From positions 1 through 54,135 of the forward strand of contig CAJQRD010000042.1 in the NCBI GenBank assembly GCA_905480605.1: a DNA stretch of 54,135 nucleotides. Reading direction: 5' to 3'. Positions 28,313 through 36,473 of this stretch are shown here, piece by piece (position 1 is the first letter of the stretch; each line of letters opens with the position of its first letter). The stretch comes from an uncultured Saprospiraceae bacterium (lineage in GTDB: Bacteria > Bacteroidota > Bacteroidia > Chitinophagales > Saprospiraceae). The position numbers and the translations under genes were made by a program. The notes under the pieces were generated by a model. That model was not told where the DNA came from. It made no database searches and saw only the letters and a program-made list of their open reading frames with translations.

Positions 28313-29002
28313 CTAAGTTTCATTTAACCTAAATCCTACACCATGTATATTCTCGATATTTATGGTAGGATCATTTTTGAGATATTTCCTTAAGCGGCTG
28401 ATAAATACATCCATGCTTCTGCCCATGAAGTAATCATTCTCGCCCCAGATCCTTTCCAAGATCACACCTCTTTCAACGATTTTATTTTTATTGTCGATAA
28501 GCATTTTTAAGAGATCTGCTTCTTTTTTGGTCATTTGACTTGACTCGTCGTTAAGTTTTAAACTTAAATTATCGTACTCAAGTATATAGTTACCGGCCTT
28601 TAAAAGAGTAGCTGCGTTTTCGCCACTAACATATTTTCGTTTGAGAAATATTTTGATTTTTAGAATCAATTCTTCTATACTAAATGGCTTGGTTATATAA
28701 TCATCAGCACCAATCTTAAGACCTTTAATTCTATCTTCCTTCAAGGACTTTGCAGTTAGAAATATAATAGGAATTTCAGAGTGACGACTTCTGATTTCTT
28801 CCGCAACGGTGAAACCATCTTTTAATGGTAGCATGACATCAACTAAACATAGATCATAAGTGCCACTTTTAAATAATTTGATGGCTTCATCACCATCCTT
28901 CGCGTGTGTAACTTTGAAACCATTCAACTCGAGATTGTCTTTAGTTACAAAACTTAAGACCTCATCATCTTCAACGTATAGTATATGTGCAACTTGATTC
29001 AT
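28313..29002 (-). CDS. OmpR/PhoB-family response regulator (RprY-like)
   Basis: 229 residues. Receiver domain with acidic pocket YVEDDE, phospho-acceptor Asp in LVDVMLPLKDGFTVAE, Thr in FLTAKS and Lys in YITKPF. A winged-helix DNA-binding domain follows (LLKMLIDNKNKIVERGVILE, DYFMGRSMDVFISRLRKYLK, GVGFRL). Its start lies 2 bases after the stop of the histidine kinase, so kinase and regulator form one operon. Sequence style is like the Bacteroides RprXY pair. Targets cannot be inferred. Confidence 0.93.
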   Translation of the reverse strand: MNQVAHILYVEDDEVLSFVTKDNLELNGFKVTHAKDGDEAIKLFKSGTYDLCLVDVMLPLKDGFTVAEEIRSRHSEIPIIFLTAKSLKEDRIKGLKIGADDYITKPFSIEELILKIKIFLKRKYVSGENAATLLKAGNYILEYDNLSLKLNDESSQMTKKEADLLKMLIDNKNKIVERGVILERIWGENDYFMGRSMDVFISRLRKYLKNDPTINIENIHGVGFRLNET

Positions 29003-29004
29003 AG

Positions 29005-30279
29005 TTAGTTTTTAATTGTCTCAATTTCAATTGTAAATGTTGTTCCTGATTTTATTTTTGAATGCACATCGATTTTCCAACCATGGGCATCACAAATGTT
29101 TTTTACGTAGTACAAGCCAAGCCCGAAGCCTTTGACATTATGTACATTTCCCGTGGAAACACGATAAAATTTATCAAAAAGTTTTTTGATATTTTCTTTT
29201 TCTATACCAATACCATTGTCTTTTATTTTGAGGATTGCTTTGTTGTTTCGTTTTATCAATTCAAATTGAACATCCGAGCTTTTGTCGCAATATTTTATGG
29301 CATTTTCTAATATATTGGAAAGCACATTTGTAAGGTGTAACCTATCAGCTTTGATGAAAACATTTTGTTCTTCAGTAGATAAACAGAGGAAACCATTGTT
29401 TTCATCAAACTTTAGTTTTTCAAGACGCATTAGTTTTTTAATAAAATCAACAAGTTCAATAATTTCTAGATTTAATTTAAATTGGTCTTTTTCCAGCCGG
29501 GCAATGTTAAGTACCTTTTCAACTTGATTATTAAGTCTGTTGTTTTGATCTTTTATTATAGCCGCATACTGACTGATGCGTGGAGCAGACTTGACACCTT
29601 CTGCATTTATAATGACATCAGATGCAATTTTTATGGAAGAAATTGGAGTCTTAAACTCATGCGTCATGTTATTGATAAAGTCTTTTTGAAGGTCGGTAAC
29701 TTTTTGCTGTTTGAGAATAACATAAATGGCATACATAAAAATAAACACCGCAAATATTGTAATGATGCTAAACATAACGTTTGTCCGTAAATCATTGATT
29801 AAGTAGCGCGATCTTTTAGGAAAACTAATAACAAAGTAATATATCAAATCATCGAATGTTGGAAGGTTTTGTCCCTTTTCATATGTATCTTGACCAGCAC
29901 TCAAATTGCAGTAATTTTCATACTCCAATTGGTTGTTAGCGCAATCATAAACAGCATAAGTAAAAGCAGTATTTAAAGAAGCTTCATCGAAGGTTCTCAC
30001 CAAAAAATCTTCTAAGATATTGGCATCAATAGCACTGTTGACATTTACAGCATAACTTGCAGACCTTTTTTGAATGAGATTACTTTTGGGCAGTTCTGAT
30101 TTATTGACATCTGCAATTTTGACAGCAACTTTTCTCAATGATTTGATAACAGTAGCATCAAATTCTTCATTTTTTATCGACCAAGTTTCAATCAACCAAA
30201 ATGACTGGAATAAAAGCACTCCACAAACAGCAAGAGATCCTAAAATTAAAATTAATCGTAATGAATTGTTGGGCATCAT
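29005..30279 (-). CDS. Sensor histidine kinase (RprX-like)
   Basis: 424 residues. TM1 at about 8-28, an extracytoplasmic domain of ~125 residues with two Cys (YDCANNQLEYENYC), TM2 MFSIITIFAVFIFMYAIYVI, then HisKA with phospho-His in FINNMTHEFKTPISSIKIAS and HATPase with N box LTNVLSNILENAIKY, G1 IKDNGIGI and G2 GFGLGLYYVKNI. It senses an unknown envelope signal and phosphorylates the downstream regulator. The closely spaced Cys pair might form a disulfide. No phosphatase-specific or PAS domain is seen. Confidence 0.93.
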   Translation of the reverse strand: MMPNNSLRLILILGSLAVCGVLLFQSFWLIETWSIKNEEFDATVIKSLRKVAVKIADVNKSELPKSNLIQKRSASYAVNVNSAIDANILEDFLVRTFDEASLNTAFTYAVYDCANNQLEYENYCNLSAGQDTYEKGQNLPTFDDLIYYFVISFPKRSRYLINDLRTNVMFSIITIFAVFIFMYAIYVILKQQKVTDLQKDFINNMTHEFKTPISSIKIASDVIINAEGVKSAPRISQYAAIIKDQNNRLNNQVEKVLNIARLEKDQFKLNLEIIELVDFIKKLMRLEKLKFDENNGFLCLSTEEQNVFIKADRLHLTNVLSNILENAIKYCDKSSDVQFELIKRNNKAILKIKDNGIGIEKENIKKLFDKFYRVSTGNVHNVKGFGLGLYYVKNICDAHGWKIDVHSKIKSGTTFTIEIETIKN

Positions 30280-30630
30280 TTATATATCAAATCGAATTAA
30301 CTATTCGAACACATTAAATATCAAGGGAATTTGTGTGTTGTCCTAATTTTGAACTGATGATTTTATTTTGGTTAGCTATTTATTAACAATTCATTGGACT
30401 TTGATGTTCTGAATCGATCTTTTCTGGAACTGAAGAACGATTGAGCCTTTTTGAAGTTCGCAATGAGCATGACATGATATAGCTAAGGTATATACAGCTT
30501 GAGTAATTATTATGTAAAAATGTGGCTTTGTATGCGTTTTGTGCAACAGAGCCTTCTTATAAATAAATTATCAATGATCCATATGATTGAATGGAGCAAA
30601 CTAGCATACTTTTTGATAAATTTGTGGTAG
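30280..30630. other. Spacer between the kinase operon and DUF4271
   Basis: 351 bases. Apart from the TAAATTTG box next to the DUF4271 start I see no gene, RNA or repeat. Confidence 0.4.
30617..30624 (+). promoter_or_regulatory. Putative -7 box (TAAATTTG) of DUF4271 gene
   Basis: TAAATTTG fits TAnnTTTG and ends 6 bases before the ATG at 30631. There is no TTG at the expected 19-base distance. If real, the mRNA starts at or next to the start codon. Confidence 0.35.
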
Positions 30631-31527
30631 ATGAGGAAGCATTATTTATTGGTTGTCTTTTTTATGGGCTTTATAACCCTGACTAATAGTCAAAGAACAA
30701 ACCCATTTAACATATATCATGTTGAGGACTCGGTGCCCAAAGCGGTGGTAATTGAAGATGTTACAGAAGAAGTGACTTCGAATAAATTGGAAGGCGATAA
30801 CCCTTTCAATATTTCTCACATACCTATACGTAAGAACCAATACAAGCAGATTGAACAATTAACCACTAGACCTGGTCAAGGAAAGGAAAATATTTCTATT
30901 ACATATGGCCCATTGTGGATTTTGGCAATCTCATTGTGCTTTTTAGCATATATGTTTTTTGTTAGACGGAATCACTTGATGAGTTTATTGAGGTCCTTGT
31001 CAAATGATAATTTTTTAAAAATGATGCATTATGAGCAAAGTGGCGGTCGCTCAACGGTATATTTTTTAGGGTACAGCTTATTTTTGATCAATTTTGCTTT
31101 ATTTCTTTATTTGGTTGCTCAAAATGTATTTAGTGCAGTTGTTGACAAGAGTTTAGTGTTTATTTTTATAGGTGTAACTGGGGTTTTTGTGGGCAAGCAC
31201 ATCGTCATAGCCCTGGTTTCATGGGTGTTTGAGTTCCAGAAAGAAGCTCAATTGTATAATTTTACCATTATTACGATAAGAAACCTATTAGCAATAATAT
31301 TTTTGACAATTAATATATTGTTCGTTTTTGGGCCTACAATATGGTCTAAAGCATTAGCAATTATAGGTGCTTTTTTCTTTGTAATCTTCTTAATGTCAAG
31401 ATATTATAAAGGCATTAAGATAGGGAGACGACATGTTAATAATAATGTATTTCATTTTTTTCTGTATTTTTGTGCCTTTGAATTATCACCATGGGTAATT
31501 GTATACAAATTAGCCAATGGAATTTGA
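30631..31527 (+). CDS. DUF4271 domain-containing membrane protein
   Basis: 298 residues. Signal-like start (MRKHYLLVVFFMGFITLTNS), then a ~75-residue periplasmic linker in which NPFNI occurs twice (TNPFNIYHVEDSVP, DNPFNISHIPIRK), and seven or so membrane helices making the DUF4271 domain, from YGPLWILAISLCFLAYMFFV to the end FELSPWVIVYKLANGI. The family is restricted to Bacteroidota and regularly precedes a uroporphyrinogen-III synthase gene, as here. Function unknown; a link with haem synthesis is only by position. Confidence 0.88.
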   Translation: MRKHYLLVVFFMGFITLTNSQRTNPFNIYHVEDSVPKAVVIEDVTEEVTSNKLEGDNPFNISHIPIRKNQYKQIEQLTTRPGQGKENISITYGPLWILAISLCFLAYMFFVRRNHLMSLLRSLSNDNFLKMMHYEQSGGRSTVYFLGYSLFLINFALFLYLVAQNVFSAVVDKSLVFIFIGVTGVFVGKHIVIALVSWVFEFQKEAQLYNFTIITIRNLLAIIFLTINILFVFGPTIWSKALAIIGAFFFVIFLMSRYYKGIKIGRRHVNNNVFHFFLYFCAFELSPWVIVYKLANGI

Positions 31528-31570
31528 TCTGAAAAATAGATTTTTAGTTAGTAATTTTTGAGGCGTATAT

Positions 31571-32353
31571 ATGGCAACAGGAGCTGATTCTATGAATAAT
31601 GAATCTTATAAGAGAATTGATTCAATATTAATTTCTCAACCTAAACCGGAAAGGTCACCTTACTTCGATATTGCAAGTAAATGGGACATTACCATCGATT
31701 GGAGACCTTTTATACATGTAGAAGGAGTAACGGAAAAGGAATTCAGAAAAAATCGAATTCGACCAGATGAGTTTTCTGCTATTATCTTTACAAGTAAAAA
31801 CTCTATAGAACACTTTTTTAGAATGTGCGAGGAAATGCGCGTTCAAATGTCTCAACAGACTAAGTATTTTTGTATTTCTGAGGCAATCGCCAACTATCTT
31901 CAAAAGTTTATAATATACCGCAAGAGAAAAGTGTTTGTTGGCACTAGAAAAATTAAAGACCTTGAGTCTTCTTTTAACAAACATAAGGAAAAGGATAACT
32001 TTCTATTGCCATGTTCAAATCTAGGATCTTTAGATGTTGTTAAATATTTGGAAGATTCAAATATTAACTTCAAGGAGGCAATGATGTACAGAACAGTTTC
32101 TAGTGATCTTTCAGACCTAAAGAACATAACTTATGATTGTTTGGTTTTCTTTAGTCCATTAGGTATAGAGTCGTTGTATGAGAACTTTCCAAAATTCAAG
32201 CAAAACGAAACGCGATTGGCTGTATATGGAAATTCAACTACAAAAGCCGTGGAAGATAAGGGTCTAGTTGTAAATATCAAGGCACCTGCTCCAGAATCGC
32301 CATCAATGTCAATGGCATTGAATAATTACCTTAATAAAAGTAATGTAAAGTAG
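31571..32353 (+). CDS. hemD: Uroporphyrinogen-III synthase family protein
   Basis: 260 residues. The HemD two-lobed pattern is visible: SILISQPKPERSPYFDIASK at the start, IIFTSKNSIEHFF in lobe one, LLPCSNLGSLDVVKYLE, MYRTVSSDL, and CLVFFSPLGIESLYENF with LAVYGNSTTKAVEDKGL in lobe two, ending SPSMSMALNNYL. The enzyme closes and rearranges hydroxymethylbilane to uroporphyrinogen III. Sequence conservation in this family is always low. A second ATG at 31592 is a possible start; 31571 is kept because of its shorter gap from DUF4271 (43 bases). Confidence 0.85.
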   Translation: MATGADSMNNESYKRIDSILISQPKPERSPYFDIASKWDITIDWRPFIHVEGVTEKEFRKNRIRPDEFSAIIFTSKNSIEHFFRMCEEMRVQMSQQTKYFCISEAIANYLQKFIIYRKRKVFVGTRKIKDLESSFNKHKEKDNFLLPCSNLGSLDVVKYLEDSNINFKEAMMYRTVSSDLSDLKNITYDCLVFFSPLGIESLYENFPKFKQNETRLAVYGNSTTKAVEDKGLVVNIKAPAPESPSMSMALNNYLNKSNVK

Positions 32354-32647
32354 GTCACTCTCTGAAGCTTTTTACATCTTTTAATGATGTCCAAACCCAC
32401 TCTTGGATGAATGGTTGAACATGATCAGCGGTTAGCACTCTCTAGCATAACTATTGATATAAAACACCAATGGGTCGTCACAATAAAGGGAGGTCCATTA
32501 AGTAATGCCGATCAATTCCTATCTTGACCATTTAAATCTGGATTTTACTACTTTTCATAAAATGCTTTAATCTAAAAAGTCAGGAATTTATATTTTTTGA
32601 AATTCTTAAAAAGTTGACAAATGAGCACATTGCTCAGCACATATTAT
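32354..32647. other. Spacer with a possible short minus-strand relic
   Basis: On the minus strand a frame ending in TGA at 32355 reads LTADHVQPFIQEWVWTSLKD then VKSFRE, which has the look of a true C-terminus. The frame is broken by stops upstream (RPIGVLYQ* ...). I do not recognise the family. No other feature is visible in the spacer. Confidence 0.3.
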
Positions 32648-32687
32648 TTTTGCGTATCGCAAAAAACGACCTAGAAAGCGTCAGGTC
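32648..32687 (-). terminator. Terminator hairpins at the end of the third rhomboid gene
   Basis: On the minus strand GACCT (32687-32683) pairs with AGGTC (32672-32668), followed by GTTTTTT. A second palindrome, TTTTTGCG-TAT-CGCAAAAA (32647-32665), lies just beyond. The first stem overlaps the gene's stop codon. Confidence 0.7.
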
Positions 32688-33355
32688 TAAGCCTTTGCAA
32701 TGTTATAAGAGTATAAACCTTTAAATTTTTCTTTTAAAATTAATCCGACAGCGATGCCAAAAACAAAACCTCCAATATGTGCCCACCAAGCTACACCACC
32801 TCCTGACCCGACAACACTGAATGTTGTTATCCCGCTAAAAATTTGTTGAAGAAACCAAAATATTAAAAATAGGAAAGCTGGAATATGAAACTTTTTGAAG
32901 AAAAAGATGAAGATCATTTTAACTCTTGACTTAGGAAACATTACCATGTAAGCACCCATTACAGCTGAGATCGCTCCACTTGCTCCAATCGTAGGAATTA
33001 TCGAATGAGGATCTGTTAAAATATGCGCCCCTGCAGCGAAAAAGCCACCAAATAAATAGAAAAGGAGGAACATAAAACTACCGATTATGGCTTCAATATT
33101 GTCACCAAATATCCAGAGAAATAATATGTTTCCAATGAGGTGCATAGCTCCACCATGTAAAAACATGCTAGTTATTAATGTAAATAGTCTATTGCCATGA
33201 GTGATTTCCTCTGGAATACTTGCGAACTGGAGCATCGTTTCTTCTCCTATTGAAAGCTGGACTAGAAAAATTATTACATTTATAAAGATAAGACTGTAAG
33301 ATATGATTGGTTTGTGTCCCCCTTCTATATTGTCATCGCCTATTGGAAATATCAA
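32687..33355 (-). CDS. Rhomboid family intramembrane serine protease, third copy
   Basis: 222 residues. Catalytic Ser126 in TIGASGAISAVMG and His193 in WWAHIGGFVFG; HGGAMHLIGNILFLWIFGDN (67-86) is the loop-1/TM2 region. The segment PIGDDNIEGGHKPIISYSLI at the N-terminus is typical of the common bacterial stand-alone rhomboids. The start codon is TTG at 33355, as no ATG lies upstream in frame. Not linked to any neighbour; it has its own terminator. With 668-1570 and 13787-14380 this makes three rhomboids in the window. Confidence 0.92.
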   Translation of the reverse strand: MIFPIGDDNIEGGHKPIISYSLIFINVIIFLVQLSIGEETMLQFASIPEEITHGNRLFTLITSMFLHGGAMHLIGNILFLWIFGDNIEAIIGSFMFLLFYLFGGFFAAGAHILTDPHSIIPTIGASGAISAVMGAYMVMFPKSRVKMIFIFFFKKFHIPAFLFLIFWFLQQIFSGITTFSVVGSGGGVAWWAHIGGFVFGIAVGLILKEKFKGLYSYNIAKA

Positions 33356-33648
33356 AATCTAAAATTTCGCTCAAAATAGAAATATTTTATAAGACTGATA
33401 GTATGCTCTGAGGGTAGGGTGAGAAACTATGGACAACTCTTTTTAATTAGATTTAGAAAGGTGTATTTCAAATTCCGTAAACAGTATTATAAAATGACAT
33501 CTTGGTTATATTAAACCCTGAGATTGAAACTTTCCCACCAATTCTTTACTTCCTCTTGGTTATATAGAGTAATATAAATATATATACCAATATTAATTAC
33601 AAAAATGATTCAGATATAAAAGAACACTAACATATAAGTTTTTATATA

Positions 33649-33908
33649 ATGAGAAATAACCCCAAGTTATCTTATAGAGAAATAGAAATTTTAAATCTAA
33701 TTTCATTAGGTTTTTCATCTAAAGAAGTTGCGGCTAAACTATTTGTTTCTACTGAGACTATTAAAACCCATCGTTGCAACATTTTAAAAAAATGAAGGCA
33801 CGGAATGTAGCACATTTAATTCGAATTGCTGCTGATGCTAATTTATTTATTGAATGTATCCCTATTACTTTAATTCCGGTAAGAACATCCTTACATTCTG
33901 TGGCTTAA
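33649..33908 (+). pseudogene. Short LuxR/GerE-type transcriptional regulator, interrupted by a -1 frameshift
   Basis: From ATG 33649 the frame reads LSYREIEILNLISLGFSSKE, VAAKLFVSTETIKTHRCNIL, a complete GerE helix-turn-helix core, then Lys-Lys and a TGA at 33793. The -1 frame continues the domain at once: KARNVAHLIRIAADANLF, ending at a TAA at 33906. The shift lies on an A7 run (33786-33792) read as TTA AAA AAA TGA, a canonical A-AAA-AAA slippery heptamer. About 86 residues result if the frames are joined, the normal size for stand-alone LuxR-type regulators. It may be a dead gene, a sequencing indel, or a gene expressed by programmed frameshifting or transcript slippage. Confidence 0.7.
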
Positions 33909-33929
33909 TTGTTTTGGTTTTTACCTCCA

Positions 33930-34060
33930 AAATTAATTAATGTTATACGTCTACGGGTAGGCCGAGGACCTTTCCCAAGGTTGTGAAGGAAGGGTGTGTT
34001 CCGGAGAGGTTGCAAACCTTGCCTAAGGCTTGACATCCAATTTAATTTGTATTAGTTGAG
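33930..34060. other. G+C-richer, hairpin-bearing spacer, possible structured RNA
   Basis: A ~100-base stretch (about 33950-34035) is visibly richer in G and C than its surroundings and contains small stems: AGGTT-GCA-AACCT and GCCT/AGGC, followed by TTGACATCC. There is no open frame. It matches no RNA family I can name, so this is only a candidate. Confidence 0.25.
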
Positions 34061-34065
34061 TTGAG

Positions 34066-34170
34066 TCTTCAAGCGCAAGGGCTTTAACCTAGCGCATACT
34101 TCTACTTCCCATCGCGAGGTATTTAACCAAACGCTTATTCCAACTTCGCTGCAAAAAGTTTTAACTAATG
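34066..34170. repeat. Degenerate tandem repeat, period 38-39 bases
   Basis: The phrase TTTAAC recurs at 34083, 34122 and 34160, and the sequences in between align: TAGCGCATACTTCTACTTC versus AAACGCTTATTCCAACTTC, followed by (A/T)xCGC(G/A)AGG-type ends. About two and a half copies are present, flanked by a further partial copy of the end (CTTCAAGCGCAAGG). No coding frame crosses it. Confidence 0.55.
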
Positions 34171-34332
34171 TACGAGGTCGCTATTTATTGCAAAATAATA
34201 TTTATGATAATTATGGATCGTTTTTACAACTTTTTGCACTATTATAGTAGAACCATTTTGTTAACCTTAATTCATACGTTCTCTATTTCATATGGTTAAG
34301 AACAGGCTTTATTTAAATCTAAAACGAGTATT

Positions 34333-34890
34333 ATGACTAAAATATGGTTTTGGCAATCATTTAGAAATAACCCAACAGCTGTACTGTTTGTAAATGATAC
34401 ACGTAAGAAATTTGTAGTTGTTGTTATCATGTTTTTGATGGCTATACAACTTTCTCGTGCTCAGAAATTATTGCATACTTTCCAGTTTAACGGAGGACTT
34501 ATTTCTAGCGAAACGGCAGACATTTATGTTGGAAAAATTGATTATTTGCCTCAATTAAAATGGGATAATAATGTTTTCAGAGTTGGATTGGGGGTGTCGT
34601 CATTTTATACCAGAAAGGAATTAGAAGCGACAGGAGGTATTAATTTTTCATGGAGGGTGTTAAATTTTTCAGTATTAAATGGCAATCTTCCTCTAGGTGG
34701 CCTTTACCTAAGACCCGCCTTTGAGCTTGCAACTTCTTCTGAAAAAATTCTATCAGGAACAGTTTCTTTAGAGTTTACTCAATTGTCGATTAATTTTTCA
34801 TACGGAAGAGATCTAGAATTTAAAGATAATTGGTTTTCAACTGGATTTGCTTTTTATTTTTCGAAGGCAGAAATGGATGATGATGAATAA
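34333..34890 (+). CDS. Small exported protein, probable outer-membrane beta-barrel
   Basis: 185 residues. A long N-terminal region (34 charged or polar residues) precedes a signal-like segment KFVVVVIMFLMAIQLSRAQ, so a later start, for example ATG at 34429, would give a normal signal peptide. The mature part has alternating hydrophobic strands and aromatic ends (LLHTFQFNGGLISS, VGLGVSSFYTRKELEATGGI, LYLRPAFELATSSE, FSTGFAFYFSKAEM) as in small outer-membrane beta-barrels. The tail is acidic (EMDDDE). It sits 27 bases upstream of the patatin gene. Function unknown. Confidence 0.6.
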   Translation: MTKIWFWQSFRNNPTAVLFVNDTRKKFVVVVIMFLMAIQLSRAQKLLHTFQFNGGLISSETADIYVGKIDYLPQLKWDNNVFRVGLGVSSFYTRKELEATGGINFSWRVLNFSVLNGNLPLGGLYLRPAFELATSSEKILSGTVSLEFTQLSINFSYGRDLEFKDNWFSTGFAFYFSKAEMDDDE

Positions 34891-34917
34891 TTAAATTAAC
34901 CTTGAAAATAATTTAAA

Positions 34918-35973
34918 ATGAAACGCGCAATTGTAATAAGCGGTGGAGGCTCAAAGGGAGCTTATGCAGCAGGTGTCTTAGACAAATTTAGAGAGAGTGA
35001 AAGTCAATTAAAATTCGATGTTTTTGTAGGGACAAGTACTGGAGCATTGATGGCACCTTTTTTAGCATTAAATAAATTAGACACTCTCGTTAATATTTAT
35101 CAAAATACAAAAACCCATCAAGTTATTAAGCCAAAAGATAGAACGGCATTTTTAAAAAACTCTAGCTTATATAGCACGGCACCTTTAAAAGCATTGATTA
35201 ACAAACACCTTAGTGATGCTGAATGTAATTCTTTAATTTCAAGTACCAGGAAGAGTATTTATATTCTGACGGTTTGTTTACAGACGAAGAAACTAACAAT
35301 TTTTACCAACAGAAATATGCCAAAATCAAAATCTGAAATTTATGATTTTGTTAGACTTGTTGATGCGGCACATTTGAAAAAAGCGATGCTTGCGTCTGCA
35401 AACCAACCTGTATTCATGCCACCGGTAAAGGTCAACAAAGGTGTTTTGCAAGGCATCGAAGCTCAAAGGCAGTATGTCGATGGAGGGTTGTTGGAATATG
35501 CTGGAATAGAAGCTGCGATAGATTCAAAGGCTAAGGAAATTTTTACAATATTCCTTTCGTCTGAAATACAGAAGACCAGTACGAATACATATAACAAAAC
35601 ACTTCAAATGTTGGGACCTACTATTGCTATCTTAACAGGTAATGTTGGATTTCATGATTTGCGTATACCGAACTTGCACAATGCTTACTTAAAGTATATA
35701 GACCAAGTAAAAAATAATTTAAAAGGTCAGGGGATGACGCAATCCAGTTTAGATCAGGCTTTTGATGTTAAAGTTAAAGAGCTTGAGTTTAAGATAACGG
35801 CTCCCCATACTATTTACATAATAAAGCCGTCTGAAGTTTTAAAAGCTGGTACAAATGGATTAGAGTTTGAACCTGCTGAAATGATGAATATGTATAATGT
35901 TGGTAAGTCAGATGCTTTGACTTTTTTAAATAATTTGACATCACTACAGAAAACCTGGAAAGGAAGGGCTTAA
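34918..35973 (+). CDS. Patatin-like phospholipase family protein
   Basis: 351 residues. The patatin core is complete: oxyanion motif SGGGSKGAYAAG at 8-19, nucleophile elbow GTSTG with Ser40, and the Asp dyad residue in QYVDGGLLEYAG near residue 190. The family hydrolyses acyl esters of phospholipids. No signal peptide, so probably cytoplasmic or membrane-peripheral. About 150 residues after the catalytic Asp form a helical extension with LTGNVGFHDLRIPNL. Only 27 bases separate it from the small beta-barrel gene, suggesting one transcript. Confidence 0.9.
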   Translation: MKRAIVISGGGSKGAYAAGVLDKFRESESQLKFDVFVGTSTGALMAPFLALNKLDTLVNIYQNTKTHQVIKPKDRTAFLKNSSLYSTAPLKALINKHLSDAECNSLISSTRKSIYILTVCLQTKKLTIFTNRNMPKSKSEIYDFVRLVDAAHLKKAMLASANQPVFMPPVKVNKGVLQGIEAQRQYVDGGLLEYAGIEAAIDSKAKEIFTIFLSSEIQKTSTNTYNKTLQMLGPTIAILTGNVGFHDLRIPNLHNAYLKYIDQVKNNLKGQGMTQSSLDQAFDVKVKELEFKITAPHTIYIIKPSEVLKAGTNGLEFEPAEMMNMYNVGKSDALTFLNNLTSLQKTWKGRA

Positions 35974-36066
35974 GTGGCTATATAATTGGGGTGTTATCTA
36001 TTGTTAGAAAGAGACCTTAGTTTAAGATTGTTGCATTTAATTTACTCTTTTTAAAAACAACATCAC

Positions 36067-36090
36067 TTTAACACTTGAATAGTTGTTAAA
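36067..36090. promoter_or_regulatory. Inverted-repeat operator candidate for the ArsR-family repressor
   Basis: TTTAACA (36067-36073) and TGTTAAA (36084-36090) form a perfect 7-bp inverted repeat with a 10-base spacer, overlapping the -33 element of the arsR promoter. ArsR-family repressors bind such AT-rich dyads. A similar sequence with TTGAATA and TTTAACA lies at about 36441-36455, just before the TauE gene. Confidence 0.6.
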
Positions 36091-36104
36091 TTGTTATATA
36101 TTTG
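36075..36104 (+). promoter_or_regulatory. Bacteroidota-type promoter of the sulfur cluster
   Basis: TTG (36075-36077), 19 bases, TATATTTG (36097-36104): both elements and the spacing match the TTG-N19-TAnnTTTG consensus. The box ends 4 bases before the ATG at 36109, predicting a start of transcription at the start codon. Confidence 0.7.
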
Positions 36105-36108
36105 TGTT

Positions 36109-36420
36109 ATGAATAAAGAGACAAAGTTATTTTCTCAAGAAAAATTAAAGGCTGCGGCACGAGTTTTGAAAGTGGTTGCCCATCCAGTTAAGCTTGAAAT
36201 CTTACAACTTTTAAGTTTACAAGAGAAAATGGATGTTTCCAGTTTGTGTGATCATATTGGTGCAGGTTGTGAAATTAGTATGATGTCTCATCACTTGGCA
36301 AAAATGAGAGATAATGGAATTTTAAATTCAGAGAAAAAAGGGAAACAGGTATTTTATTCTATTGCTGACAAGTCACTATTAAAGTTATTGGATTGCTTGG
36401 GGCAGTGTGAATTGATATAG
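36109..36420 (+). CDS. ArsR-family winged-helix repressor, possible persulfide sensor
   Basis: 103 residues from the ATG at 36109. ArsR fold: AARVLKVVAHPVKLEILQLL, recognition region CEISMMSHHLAKMRDNGILN and wing SEKKGKQVFYSI. Cysteines at 47, 54, 96 and 100 lie in the helices where BigR/SqrR-type repressors carry the pair that forms a tetrasulfide with reactive sulfur; there is no arsenic-type CVC box. As first gene of a sulfur cluster with a dyad over its own promoter, it likely represses the cluster until persulfide accumulates. Sensor chemistry is inferred, the fold is secure. Confidence 0.87.
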   Translation: MNKETKLFSQEKLKAAARVLKVVAHPVKLEILQLLSLQEKMDVSSLCDHIGAGCEISMMSHHLAKMRDNGILNSEKKGKQVFYSIADKSLLKLLDCLGQCELI

Positions 36421-36473
36421 GTTTTTTATTGATAAACTATTTGAATATTTTAACAAGTGTATAAGCACAGAGT

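Noticed and set aside
32355-32450. Minus-strand reading LTADHVQPFIQEWVWTSLKD as a gene
   Set aside because: The frame is broken just upstream and no family is recognised; kept only as a possible relic.
33500-33565. A 12-base direct repeat (TCTTGGTTATAT at 33500 and 33554)
   Set aside because: Only two copies in AT-rich spacer, with no associated gene or structure; it may be chance.
34066-34170. CRISPR-like array
   Set aside because: The units are contiguous and diverged with no unique spacers, and no cas genes are present.
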